Origin: Paraspadella gotoi
Lineage: Eukaryota; Chaetognatha
Reading direction: 5' to 3'
DNA: 64,000 nucleotides
Assembly: GCA_051294375.1 (NCBI GenBank)
Contig: CM119264.1
Coordinates: 28,686,696 to 28,750,695 of the forward strand
Of the stretch, positions 49,668 through 62,612 are shown piece by piece (position 1 is the stretch's first letter; each line of letters starts with the position of its first letter). The position numbers were made by a program, and so were the translations under genes. The notes below the pieces were generated by a model, which did not search any database, was not told where the DNA came from, and saw only the letters and a program-made list of their open reading frames with translations.

Positions 49668-50844
49668 TAGGTTACGATAACCGTTAACAGTTACGGTTAT
49701 TAACGGTTAAAAAATATTTTAACCTAACCGTTAATATATTTATTTTAACGGTTAAATTCGGTTAATATTTTAAATATGATTTTTTTTTTTTTGGTATAAA
49801 AATCTTTGATTTTTTAAAAGAAAAATTTTTTCTTGTCTCTTTATCTCCCCTCCTTTTTCCACCATATTTTTTCACCTCTCTCTCTTTCCATTTTTTTTCT
49901 TCCTTCCAGTGTTTTTTTCTTTTTCTTACTTATTTTCTCCAATTTTTAAAGTTTTTCCTTACAATTAATTTTATGCATTTATATTAAAGAATATATTGAA
50001 ATATAATATATATGCACATGCAAATGTTGTATACATTTTCTGCAAATTAAATTCTTATATAAAATAATATATCCTATTTTGTTATTTTTTGTTTCACTCT
50101 TTAAAACAAACAAAGAAGCAAATGAAATAAACTAAAATGAATGAAAAATGATTAAAAAAACAAATAAAAATAAATGTAATAAAAAAATTAATAATAAAAG
50201 GAATAATCTTAAAATGGCTAACTAAACTATCTTCATCATGAATTTTTTTTATAAAACTGAAAAAATATTTAATAATCAATAAATCTTTGGATTCAATCGA
50301 TCATCAACATTCATTCAAAAAATTAATATTCATAATTTTATATTATGTTATGGCTTATGAAAAAATAAAAACAGAAACAAGCGTTCAAGAACTAACAACT
50401 AGAAAAATAATGAAGACATATAATGTAAGAAAAAGAGAGAGACAAAGAAAAAACAAAGCATAGAATTAGAATTACATTGTGGTTTTTCTTTCTTTGTCCT
50501 TTTATATATTTTTATTATGCTATGAGGCAAAGAAAAAGTTTTGTAAGTAAGATTATCACGATGCATTATCTGATTAGCTAAATTATCATAGGTAGATTCA
50601 AACTAATTTTAATTTACTAACTAAAATGGTGTACCTATCTATCTGAAAAAAAGATAAAACAGATTCAGGTGCAAGAGTTAAAGATAAATACCAATAAATA
50701 CTTTAGTTTGATTTAAAATATAATATTTTAAAAAATAATTATAAAATTAACCGATTTTAACGGTTAACCGTTAAAAAATTAGTTTTAACGGTTAAGCGAA
50801 ATTTCTCCGAAATTTCTCAAAAATTAACGGTTATCGGAACCCTA
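49668..50844. mobile_element. 1,177 bp non-autonomous hAT element with 8 bp TSD
   Basis: Terminal inverted repeats TAGGTTACGATAACCGTTAA (left) and TAGGGTTCCGATAACCGTTAA-like (right, inward). CTGCTAAC is duplicated at 49660-49667 and 50845-50852 and fits the hAT preference nTnnnnAn. Subterminal AACGGTTA words repeat at both ends. The interior is AT-rich with no transposase frame. It is inserted in a SINE-like repeat of the 16345 family. Confidence 0.9.
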
Positions 50845-50945
50845 CTGCTAACTACTAGACAGGCCACAAGACCGTGAGGCGAGTGACTGTACTCTTGCTC
50901 AAATGACAACTATTAGCGGTTGGTGGATTTCAACCAAACAGAAAG
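50845..50945 (-). mobile_element. SINE-like repeat fragment split by the hAT element
   Basis: CTACTAGACAGGCCAC and AGCGGTTGGTGGATTT match the 16345-16530 repeat. Joining the two flanks across one TSD restores the order seen there (GTCCCT, then GGCCAC). Confidence 0.6.
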
Positions 50946-51510
50946 TCAAAAGTAGCCTATGCCTTTTTCAATCACAAGCTTACGAACAAAGGAGCATCGT
51001 AGGTAGTGTTTGATTAGGATACAAGGTGTCGCTTTCACCGGGGTTTCGAAATCCCAAAGAACAAAAAATAGAGATAATTTTATCTAAATCTATATCATTT
51101 TTAATAACTGCAGCATGTTAAAATCTTTGTCGATTTTGTACTAAGTTTTGAATCTAATAAAAACGATTCATAATTAAGAAGGAGAAACGTTTATTCTTAA
51201 TCGACAAACGTGAAGCGAACGGGATTTTTGAAACAAAGCGTACAAATACAGTGGCGTCACAAATATAAAATGTTACAAATACCAATTATTTTCGCTTAAC
51301 GATCTTTTCGTGGAAAAAAAAACACAATTGGATGAAATAGTGGCAAAGAAAATTATATAAAAAAAGAAAATCAATTAAAATAAAGCTTTTAGGATTTAAT
51401 AATTTAATTTTGAAGAAAAAAATCGAAAAAATTGTAAAAATGGATGATGTTTTGGTTAAATTTGTTTTTTTCTGGTCACAGACTTTTAGTTATCACCAAC
51501 TTAAAAATTT
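50946..51510. other. AT-rich intergenic stretch
   Basis: No gene or RNA recognised. An isolated CAGTGGCGTCACAAAT at about 51249 resembles one end of a CAGTGGCGT-type hAT element, without a partner end. Confidence 0.5.
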
Positions 51511-51718
51511 TTTAGTCAGGGGAACAAAATAAATCTTTTAGTCAGGGAATCAAAATAAATCTTTTAGTCAGGGGATCAAAATAAATCTTTTAGTCAGGGG
51601 ATCAAAATAAATCTTTTAGTCAGGGGATCAAAATAAACCTTTTAGTCAGGGGATCAAAATAAATCTTTTAGTCAGGGGATCAAAATAAATCTTTTAGTCA
51701 GGGAATCAAAATATATCA
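51511..51718 (+). repeat. Tandem repeat, 26 bp unit, eight copies
   Basis: Units of TTTTAGTCAGGGGATCAAAA plus TAAATC, nearly identical, with only AA/GA and TATATC variants. Lies about 150 bp beyond the dynein stop codon. Confidence 0.95.
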
Positions 51719-51769
51719 CGCGGTATCGCGTTTTTGTTAAAAAGGTTTTCGTCATACTTATGACATTGC

Positions 51770-51775
51770 TTTATT
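51770..51775 (-). terminator. Poly(A) signal for the dynein gene
   Basis: TTTATT on the + strand reads AATAAA on the minus strand, about 90 bp after the dynein stop codon. Confidence 0.5.
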
Positions 51776-51834
51776 TTCTTTTTTTTTTCTCTATCACCCG
51801 GTAATGCTTGTCACCAAGCGTAAACAATCGAGCC

Positions 51835-51902
51835 GCGTTCCCATATCGACGCCTCTCAACATCAAGTGTCCAGTTGCGTTACCATAGCGACGCCTCTCAA
51901 CA
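51835..51902. repeat. 27 bp direct repeat straddling the dynein stop codon
   Basis: GCGTTCCCATATCGACGCC... at 51835-51861 repeats GCGTTACCATAGCGACGCC... at 51876-51902 with two mismatches. The second copy encodes the receptor-end residues LRGVAMVTQ of the dynein; the first lies beyond the stop. Confidence 0.9.
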
Positions 51903-53367
51903 CCCATCGATCCGGTCGCGCGGCCGAAGGGAGACGCAACGACGTGATAAAGTTGACGCTTTGACCGGAAGTGGAATAACTTCTGGCGCGCGCCGTCGTT
52001 TTGTAGACGGGGCAGTCGTAGGCGAAGCGAGGGGCGCGTTGGGAATGGATCGTCGAGTCGTCCCCGTCGAGAGAGTCTCTGGAGGAGAGGGAGAAGGGTT
52101 TTGACTTTTGATAGAACAAAAGGTGCTGCCACTCACAATAACAATAATCAAAAAAAAAAAAAAAAGACATTGTCACAATCTCACTCATCACTCACCCGAC
52201 CATCGACCGCTGTCCCTCCTCGTTGAGGACGCGAACGGGACACAAGAAAATCTCAGGCATTATGGTGAAACGGCGTCCGGTGGGCGCGTCCTCGAGGCGC
52301 CACCCAGCGACGTCCCAGGTGGCGCCGTCTAGAAAGAGGCCGTAGATGTGGACCCCGGGGCCGTTCTTTGACATGGGGGGGGGGGTCAGTTCGATGTGAA
52401 ATTGGTTTGATAGATTTTTATAGAAGTTTAATTGTGGTATATTGTTATGGTCAGTTACTTCTGTTGCTATTTATTATTTTGTTTTATTTATGTCTTGTTT
52501 CGTTGTTTTTTGGTTATTTGTAGTTGTGGTTGTTAAATGTTTATTATTGTTTTAATTGTATTTTGATATTAGTTCTTTATTTTTTTTCCTGTTATTTCTT
52601 GTCTTTTTTATTGCTGTTTTTATTTTTCAATGTCATCGTGATTCATTCTTTTGGTTTTTTTTTGTTTTAGTCGTTTGACCTCGTTATTTGTCGTTGTTAT
52701 TGTTGTCTTTGTTGTCATCCATCACACCTTCACCTGATCTCTCCTCTCAGCGGGAAACGAGAGCCTCTCGATCAACGGCGCCGGTTTCTCGGCAAATCGC
52801 CGGACGAACTCGTAGTCGGCGTCGGCGGCGTCGCACCGGTCGACCACGCGGCACCGGAAGTCGAGGGCGTCGACGGGAACGCCCTCCCGACGCGCGTGCG
52901 CCTGACGCACGGCCGTCAAGAAACTCTGGGGGAACATGAAGGCGGAGACCCAGAAGGATCGGGGGAGTTGTCGTCGCCCTGGGGGGAAGGTTGGGGGGAG
53001 AGAGGGAGGAAGGGAGGGGGAGAGAGAGAGGGAGGAGGGGAGAGAGAAGAGAGGAAGGAAAGAGGGAGGAGAGGAGAAAGGAGAGAATAAACACCTCGAG
53101 AGTTAAATGGTAAAAATCTTCTCTACAATTTCATATCACAAAAACAAACTGCTTGTCTTTCTCCCCAAACCTGCTGCTTGTTAAGCTTGGCCCACTCGGA
53201 GAAGAATCGGACCCGATCCACCAAATCCCTGATCCAACTACCAAGCGGCTTGCAAGTGTCGTAGGAGGCGGAAGTCCATCGACGAGGAACGCGATTGCGA
53301 GCGAGAGAGAAATATATTTCTTCTGAGTCGGAGGACATAACCTGAAGAGAGAAGAAGATATTGTAAA

Positions 53368-53427
<60 letters not shown>

Positions 53428-56400
53428 TCCTCTCCCTTAAGCGTCTTTATCAACGTCATGAGTGTGGCGTGCACCAGTTTGAGCAAGTTGTTGTACCGCA
53501 GGATCTCTTGCTGCAGCGTCGTCGCAAAGGCTTGCGGCAAGGGTTCGTCGACGGCGTGGGGATTGTTCCGCGTATTGTTCACCGCGGGGGCGTTGTAGTT
53601 GGTGCCGTCGGAAGTTGACGATGAAATCGTCAAAGCTTCGCTCGCTGGTTCCGTTTTGACGGGAGCGATTCTTTGGACGCCGCGTTTGACGTCGACCTGA
53701 AAGGAACGAACTTGAGATTGACTAATCTCGTTTGCATATTGCAGCATTTAGGATAACTCGAAATAATTTTTATGTTCATGTCGGCTCATGCTTCTTGATT
53801 AAATTCTCTCGTTTGTCTTTAAGTCAAGTTCGATTATTGTAATAATTTGAGATTAGAGAGTGTGGGATATAATAATAATTTACGTAATATACCTTTAGAA
53901 TCCAAATCACCTCGTGAGGAAGCGTCGTCTTGATCTCCGTAATGACAGTAGTCACGATCTTTTCCATGGTCTTTTCGTTTTCGTCCTGCGATTGTCCAAA
54001 AGTCCCCAACTCCACCGCTGGTCCGAGAAAGGACAAGAACTGATTGGCTTTGCTTTCGTTGTAGGCGATCTCTGCGTTGACGTCCATGCCGAAGACGTCG
54101 GCGGGATCGTCGGCGGGAAGTCTGCGGATCGAATCCAGGGTCTGCTGCCAGGACGTGTCGGGGGTGACAACCCTGTAAGCCTTGTCCGAACTGTAAACGT
54201 GTCCTTCGTTCAACGTCTCCTGACAGTAAAAGCTGGAAAGGATCGTCGAGAGACACCGCTGATCCCAGACGTCGGTGACTCGACCTCCGTAGGCGATGTT
54301 GCCGCAGAGATAGTTCAACGCCCTCCAGGGAACCTCGTCGATGGCGAAGGCTTTGAGAGTTTGCTTCAACGTGTTGATGGAGACGAGGAGATCGGCGGCG
54401 GAGAAGTCGTAAGCAAAGTTCCATCCTTGAGAACCGAATTTCTTCCTTTCGTGAATGACGGCGTTGAAGAAACAAAGAGCGAAGAGCAGAGTCCTCCAAG
54501 CTTTCGGCATTTCCGCGGAACCGAAGACAGTTTCCGTCACCAACCCGGAACCGGAAGCGTCGAAGACTTTGAGCAATTGAGCCTTCAACCCGGCCGGCTC
54601 CTCGATGGCCACTTTGAGGCTGCTCTGAAGCATCGGGATCGGGATGCGCTCGTCGGGTTTCGTGCTGAGCCAGAGTCGGAACTCTCCGTCCACTTCGGAC
54701 TCGCTGGAGCTGAGAGACTCGACGACCTCCTGAAGGCGAGGCATGAAAGAAACGCCCAAGTGGCAATTCTGGAGATAGACCCACTTGCCCTTCTGGGCGA
54801 CGGCCTTGTTGATGGACTCTTCGGCCCTCGCCCCTTGACCTCTTCCCAGGGAGACCATGTCCACGTGCCACGTAGATCCACGCAATTCCTTCGCCAAGTG
54901 AAGCAACCGCTCGGTCGAGTCGCATCCGGGTCCCAAGACGAACATGATGGGTTGTCTGTTCGTCGTGTCGAGGAAGATCGATCGAAGACCTGCAAGGGGG
55001 GGGGGTCAGGTTCAGAATTCTTTATCATGGTTTATTCATAATACTATTATTATATTATCATGAATTCATGATCTTCAGTGATTTACTTATCGGTAATGTA
55101 AATAAAGAAATAAATAAATAAATACCTCAAATAACTCAATTTTTTTTTTTTTTATTAATACCAAAAACAGTATTGACAAAATCAAAAACAGTATCAGTAT
55201 CAGTATCAGCATGAGATGCAAGCTGATCAGAGATTTTAATTTGAACAATAAACTATTTATGAGTTATGAAAAAGTCACCAAGTTTTGAGATAAACTTTCA
55301 ATCATCTAAGTCGTAAATATTTTAAAAAGTATCACTAAAATATCTATAAATCATTTATAGTACTAAACAATAAAGAAAGGCACAGTGAAACCAAAAAAGC
55401 TAAATATTGAAACAAAACCTAAACTTGCAATAATTTACTACTATATGCAAATGAAATTGATGAACTCTAATGTACAAAGAAACCATCTGCCACGCACCTC
55501 GACTCGGAGCCACGTATTCTTCGCCCAACTGTTCCGTGATGAAGGATCTGATTGAAGGAAGGAGACAAATCGGGCGGAGAAACTTGATCAACAAAATCTT
55601 TTCGAAACTGCTGAGTTTTTCCCATGGAAAAACAGTCATCCCCTCGTCGTCGTCGGATGCAGGAGTCGGCAACAACGACGGAATCGTGAATGGAACTTTC
55701 ATTCTTTCGTATGGATTCTTGTATTCGTGAAAGAGCGACCACTGTGAGAGGTGATTGGCCAGACTTTGAACGAGTCCCTCGAAAGACTCGGGATGTCGAG
55801 ACTCGAGCAATTGACACTCCTGCGACATCTTCTCCGTTATCCACCAGGGGAGCTTTCTCTGGCCGGGCTCCGAAGGTTGCGGCGACGCAGGGTCTGGAGG
55901 ATCTTCGGAATCGATCGTCGCCTCGGTCGAAGCCTGGACGGAGAGGCCACGCTTGAGGCCTTTGGCGTCTTTGCTGTCGTTGGCCTTTTGTTTGGACATT
56001 CGAATCAAATACTGAGCGCTGACGAACGTCTTCCACGTTTCGGCGTCCAAAGAATCTGGACGGGATTCCGTGGAATCTGGATCGAGGGACAACATGATGC
56101 TGACGCAGAGAAGGAAGGAAAAGGGGAGTTGATGTTCGGAGAAGAGACCTTCGGAGATGTGCTTGTGGATGCAGGAAGTCAATTCGTCGATGACGTCGTC
56201 GTTGAAGGATTTAAAGTCTCTCTCTTCTCGCGGTGAAAATCTTCTCACGTTTATTTCGCTCACAGAGTCGCCATTTTGTTTTCTCATCTCTTCCACTTTT
56301 CTCAATCTCAATTTCTCCATCGTCGAAAGAATGACGTCGCCGAAAACCGAATAGAACCATTTCAATGAAAAATGGTACATGACGTTCATGCTGTGTAGAG

Positions 56401-58812
56401 AAGCCAGCACGAACCAGATGGAGGCTGCTCTAGTCGAGATCGGCATGTACTTCATGCGCGCGCTTTGTATCTTACTCTCGTCTCTCTCAGCCTTCTCCAG
56501 CCTGGCTTGGATCTCCTCGCTCATGACTTTGGTCCTGTGGAGAGTGTCCACCAGGATCTGATCGTCCAACAGATGACCCTCCCGATGTTCTAACATGAAA
56601 AGAGCTTTGTCTTCCAGAGTTTGCAAAGTAATTTTATCCTTGTCCACTTGACCCAAGAGTTGAATAAGATTTCTCTCTAACTCGGGTTGTACATGCTGCA
56701 CGGTCGAGCTCAAGAGTTGCTTGACGAGACAATCGAAGGTGATCGTGAAGTTGACGACATTGACGCGATTGCAAACCGAAGGTAAGTAAGAAGGGTTGGG
56801 GAGTGCGGTCAACATGTAAAGCCTAAAGTTTTCATTGACTTCCACTTCGCTGTTTCCTATGCGCATGATGTTTTGACCTCCGCGGTGAATGACGTCCCTC
56901 GAGAGAATCGGGTTGAGCGAAGGATCCAGAACTCCGTCGACGCCGAGCAGCATGACTTGCTGTCCGACCTGCAACGCTCGTTCCATGTCCTTGAGATACC
57001 CAGGATCTTTCGTTTTCAAAATCTGCAATTGCGGTTCCATGCCGCAAATCCATTGAAAGGCCTGACCCTGGGGATCGATTATCAAGGGATATTTTTTGTG
57101 CCGTGAAATAAAGACCGCGTTTTCGATCGAGTATTGATCGCGCGGTAAACCTTGGGTGTGCCATCTGGAGACTTGTGCCGGTTCCGTTAAAAGTTTCTTC
57201 AGGTCTAAAGTGCTGGAATCTTTCAAAAGATTCACTTTCTCGAAATTGGAAAATATTTGCTCCAACAATTGATTGCGATACTTGGACGAAAATGGTCCGA
57301 GGAAAGTGACCGCGGCGGCAGAGGCCAAGACCGTGCCTTGGACCTCGTCGAGCAGGTGTGCCAGTGACTTGACTTCCTCGGACCATCGCTGTTTCTCGTC
57401 TCCAAGAGCATGCACCAGAATCTTAGCTCTTTCCAAGCGTTCCATGGTGAGCCGCATTCGGTCGAGAAGCTCTTCCCTCTCGGATACCTGGTGGAAATGG
57501 AATTCTTATTTCAATCGTATTTGTATAAAACAAGAATGTTTACGATTGTTTATGGTTCAATTTTTATATTTATGCGTTTGTTTTAATGTTTGTATTTTAG
57601 TGTTCACTTACTGGAATTATGGGGTGTTTCTCTCTGAATATTAACTCGTGTGCAAGAAATTCCGTATTCAAATATAGTATGTTAATTAATAAGATTTCAA
57701 AGTTAGTTAAGCAAGTTTAAGCAGTTTATTCAGTTTGGCAGTCTTATTTGGTAATTAGTTGTTAGTTGTTTTATCTAATTTTTTTAATTGGTTAAATTCG
57801 TTAGTTAAACAGATAAACCAATTTAAGAACGTACCTTGTCGTCGTAATCCTTTTGAAATCTCTTCAAATGCTCCAATATGAGGGACAAGCAATCCCGTTT
57901 CCTCTTCAGCCTCTCATTGGCCAGCCCCACCGCCTCGCCCGCTTCCTCCACCTTCCGCTGCTTGGGCTGAACCATCCTCGCCACCAGGTGATAATGCTCC
58001 AGGGCGAGGATCCAGAAGCAGAGGGACTTGCAGGCCACCGAGCCTTGTCCGACTCGATCGGGAGTGAAATCGGGCTGCTTGGTGAAGCGCTTCAACCGCT
58101 TGACGAGCTTGTCGTCGAGCCCGTCCTTGTCGAAGTCCCTCAACCGCTTGACGAAGTTGGGATCCGTCAGGATGAGCTTGGCCGTCGACCAATCGGGCTT
58201 CTCGTGCAAGAGGACGCAGACGGCGCTCATCACCGTCTCCACTAGACGAGGCGGGTTCTGGTAGGCGCGGATCTCGGAGATGGACTTCTTGTCGATCTGG
58301 TCCAGAGCCTCGGTGGCTTGGGCCAGAGTCGGCAGCGCAGAGTCCAGATCCCGCTCGGCGTCGCGGGCGTACTTTTCGATGATGTCCTTTTCTCGAGCTA
58401 AGGTCGACTCTTCGTTCTGAGGGAGGAGGGGGAAGTAAAAGGAGACAGACTGACTCATGAATCGATCGACCAATGATTGATTAGTTTACTAAGTTGACCT
58501 ATTAAATATTATTATTCTAAAAAAAGATTGAGTTAATTTAAACTTTATAATTCATCGGGAACTCAGTCACTCTTTCCTTTAAATTTTGTACCTCATATTT
58601 AAACAATAACTTAAAAAAATCGTCTAAATGTGGATTTGTTGTCGTTGTTGTCTATGCAGCGGCACACCTGGATGATCTTCTGCGCCTCGGCGACGTCTTC
58701 TTTGTCTCTCTTTAATTTTTTCATCAATTCCGCTGTTTCTTTCTCCTTTCGTTCGATCAGAGGCTGAACGTTTCTCAATTCGTTCTCCATCTGGCGGACT
58801 GCCTCGGAAGCC

Positions 58813-58901
<89 letters not shown>

Positions 58902-60779
58902 AGAGAAGGAGTGAGAAAGATATTAAAATTAAAGAGAGAAGAAAAAGAGAGAGAGAGATAGAGAGAGACAGAGAGAGAGACGGTATTTATAGAAAGAAAA
59001 AAAGAGAAAGACAGACAGACAGAAAGACCGACCTGTTCCAAACAGTCCAGCCCTCCTAACAGCCTCTTTCGATTATCTTGAATCGCTACGACTTTTTCCG
59101 TCAACATCTGAGTGTAGACGTCGATCAAATCGATAAAACTAGAGGGCGTGACGAAGTGTTGGCGCCCTTCCGTCTCCTTGAAGGTCTTGGCCGCTCGGGT
59201 GACGATCTCGTAGACGAAGACGCAGGCGTTGGCGACCGTCTTGGTGTTCTCGAGGGCGAGGGCCGAGTCCACGTCGAGTTGGATCCTTCGTATTCGCATC
59301 TCCGCCACCTGTTGGGGGGGGGGCGGGGGGGGGAGACGAGAATTATTTGAAATTTAAATAATAATAAAAATGAATTCAAATAAAAATATTGAAAATAAAT
59401 ATAAAGAAATAAATAAATAAATAAACATGACGATATTAAAGATTATAAATTAATTAATTCTTAAGTTTTAGATGCCAAAAGTCCGTGTGGAAATCCGTCA
59501 TTAAGATATTTTACTTGTCCGTCCGTCCAACCTTTGTCTGGCCGTCTGTCTAGATTTCTTCATCTCAATTTATGTCTAAGTCTGTCTAAAAATCAGTCCG
59601 TACAAGTCCGACAGTCTGTTTGCCGGTCTATCAGTTTGTTTGTTTTTCTTTCAGTCTATCTGTCTTTGAAACTTTTTATCCGTACGTTCGTGAGTTGATC
59701 CATCCGTCCGTATCTATCCGTGTTTGTCAGTCAAGATCAAAATTTTCGAATCCTAATCCAAACTTACCCACCGAAATTTTCCTTCCGACCTCACCTGCAG
59801 CAGCGCGGCGAGGTCCCACTCGTCGTACCAATCTATGGTGCAGTTGTTGAGGATGGCGGGCACGGTGCGGCAGCGTTGCCGGAACTTGTTGCCCATGTGG
59901 GTGAGTGAGAGGACGACGTGGAAATGAGTCCTCACCCTGACGGCGAAAAACGCGAGGATCTCTGTGACGCTGGACTCTTTGGACGAACGTTTCCGCTTCT
60001 CTTCGAGGAGCATCTGTTGACGGAGATGTTCGACGTCGTCGTGGTCGATCACGTGACCGACCTGGGGATGGTTGGAGGGGGGGCGGTATTTGGGAAGAAC
60101 GGGGGGAGGTCTGCTAAATGTGTTGTGGAAATTAACGAACAATGTCGGACAAAAGAGCATCGCAGAAAAAGTAAATCATCTTAAAAACTAAATTCACAAA
60201 AGTAACTACTATGTTAGAATTAACTTGTTAATTTTTTAATCAACTTCTTAATTAACTTTCTCAAATAACTTAAAAACTAAATTCACAAAAGTAACTACTA
60301 TGTTAGAATTAACTTGTTAATTTCTCAATTAAATTCTTAATTAACTTTCTCAAATAACTTAAAAACTAAATTCACAAAAGTAACTACTATGTTAGAATTA
60401 ACTTCTTAATTTCTTAATTAACTTCCTAATTAACTTTCTCAAATAACTCTCGCCGACTAACTAAAAAGTTAGTAAATATCATTTCAACTTGAGCAAACCA
60501 AATTTCTCTCTCTCGTCCTCTCATCTCTCTCCTCTTCTCCTCTCACGTCTCTTCTGCGTCTCTCTACTGCCTTCATCTCTCTCGTCTTACTCAGTCTCAT
60601 CTCTGCTCTCTCTGCTCTCCTCTGTACTCACCTCATTCTTCTACCTCTCGCTCTCTACTCACTCTCGCTTCGCTCTCTCTCTCTCTTATCTCATCCCATC
60701 TCACATTCCTCTTCATCCTCTCGTCAATGGTCTCCTCTCTCTCTCATCTCTCTCTCCTCTGCTCTCTCTCTCTCTCTCT

Positions 60780-60810
<31 letters not shown>

Positions 60811-61911
60811 CTCCTCCCAACCAACCTGCGCATTATTGAGAAAGGATCCCGACATCCTCCAGGAAACTCTCGTCGACGATGTCCGTGTCGCCGAGGAAGA
60901 AGACGGTCTGAATCCCCATGACGCCGGCCTGCTTGAGGGCGCGGTTGAAGTCGTCCCGGAAGTCGGCGATGGAGTAGCCGCTGTGGACGGACAGCTTGAT
61001 GATCTCGCACTGGGTGATGTAGCAGGCCAGGCGAACGCACGTGAACTTCCCGACTCCATCGAGACCTTTATCGAAAAAAAAGGATGGGGGAGTTTTTGTG
61101 GGGATTAGGGGAAGGATTTAAGATTTGGGGATTTTAGGATTTAAGATTTAAAATGTAATTTTAAGATTTAGGATTTAAGATTTAAGTTTTAAGTGTCTTG
61201 ATATAGGATTTAAAACTTAAGATTAACAATTTAAAATTTAAGATATAAGATGTATAATAAGGCGTCGTAAAATTTCTCAATTTAACTTTAATTAAAATTC
61301 TAAAAGTGAGCGAACGAACAACATCATACTAAATGAACATTTATGTAAATAAAACAATTTATAATAAATTTTCAATTTACGCAGTAGGCCATATTTATAC
61401 TAGTACTAAATCAATAAATGTTAAAATTTCAAAACAGTTTTTTCTAAGATTTTTTTGTAGATTTGGATTCGTTATAAAAAGTTGATAAAAAGAAATATAA
61501 CTTCTTTTTGAAAATTCCTTCATTAAGTGGGTCAAAAATTAGAAAAAGCTATATTTTAAGCTGAAAATTAACTTTTTATATATTAAATATAGTTTTTTTT
61601 AATTTTTAACCCACTTAATGAAAGAATTTTTAAAAATGATTATATATTTTCTTTCATCAACTTTTGACGAGGAATTCAAATCTGCAATCAAAATTAAGAA
61701 AAGCCTATTTTGAAATTTTTCGATTTTATAAGGATAATTACTTAGTGGTAATAACCTTTCTTTTTTCGTTTTTGTATGTATTTGGGCAAAATGATTTTGT
61801 TTCCACAACGAATTTATTTTAATCATAGAAAACGTACATGTTTCGGCTTTGGATTCAAGCCTTCTTCAGCGTCATGATTTGTGAAATTTGTACAGTTTTT
61901 GTGTGAAAGAA

Positions 61912-61949
<38 letters not shown>

Positions 61950-62570
61950 AAGAGAGATAGGGCAAAGTTTCCAAATAAGGATAATACTATATATAAATAT
62001 GGCCTACTGCAAAATTAAAAAACATAAAATTATTTTTTTTTACAAATTAATGTTCACTGATGTATATTGTTCATAATTACTTTAGAATTTTCGTATTTAA
62101 CTTTCACTACGCCTTAATGTATAAAGTTTCTATGATTTAAGCTTTAATAATAGTAATCCGATGACTTTAATTTTGACAGAATTTGCTTGTGTAGGTTAGT
62201 GGAGATAAGGATTTAGATTTAAGACGGGAAGTGGTGATAAGGATTTAGATTTAAGTCAGGAAGTGGTGTTAAGGATTTAGATTTAAGTCAGGAAGTGGTG
62301 TTAAGGATTTAGATTAAGTTGGGAAGTGGTGATAAGGATTTATATTTAAGTCGGGAAGTGGTGATAAGGATTTAGATTTAAGTCGGAAAGTGGTGATAAA
62401 GCAAATAAATCCCCCAGAACTCACCCACGGTGAGGAGATGCCATCCCGGTTGATGAAGCACGCGCACCGCACGCGCGACATGCTCTGCCGCAAGTTTGAA
62501 GAAGGTCATGTCGAGCGCCTGGTGCGGACGGAAAAAAAGATATAGTAGAGAACAAAGATAGAGAAGGATG

Positions 62571-62612
<42 letters not shown>

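Noticed and set aside
51511-51718. CRISPR array
   Set aside because: The 26-bp units are contiguous with no spacers, and this is animal nuclear DNA.
53914-55041. Long + strand open frame
   Set aside because: Antisense shadow of the dynein AAA6 exon, whose minus-strand product is unmistakable.
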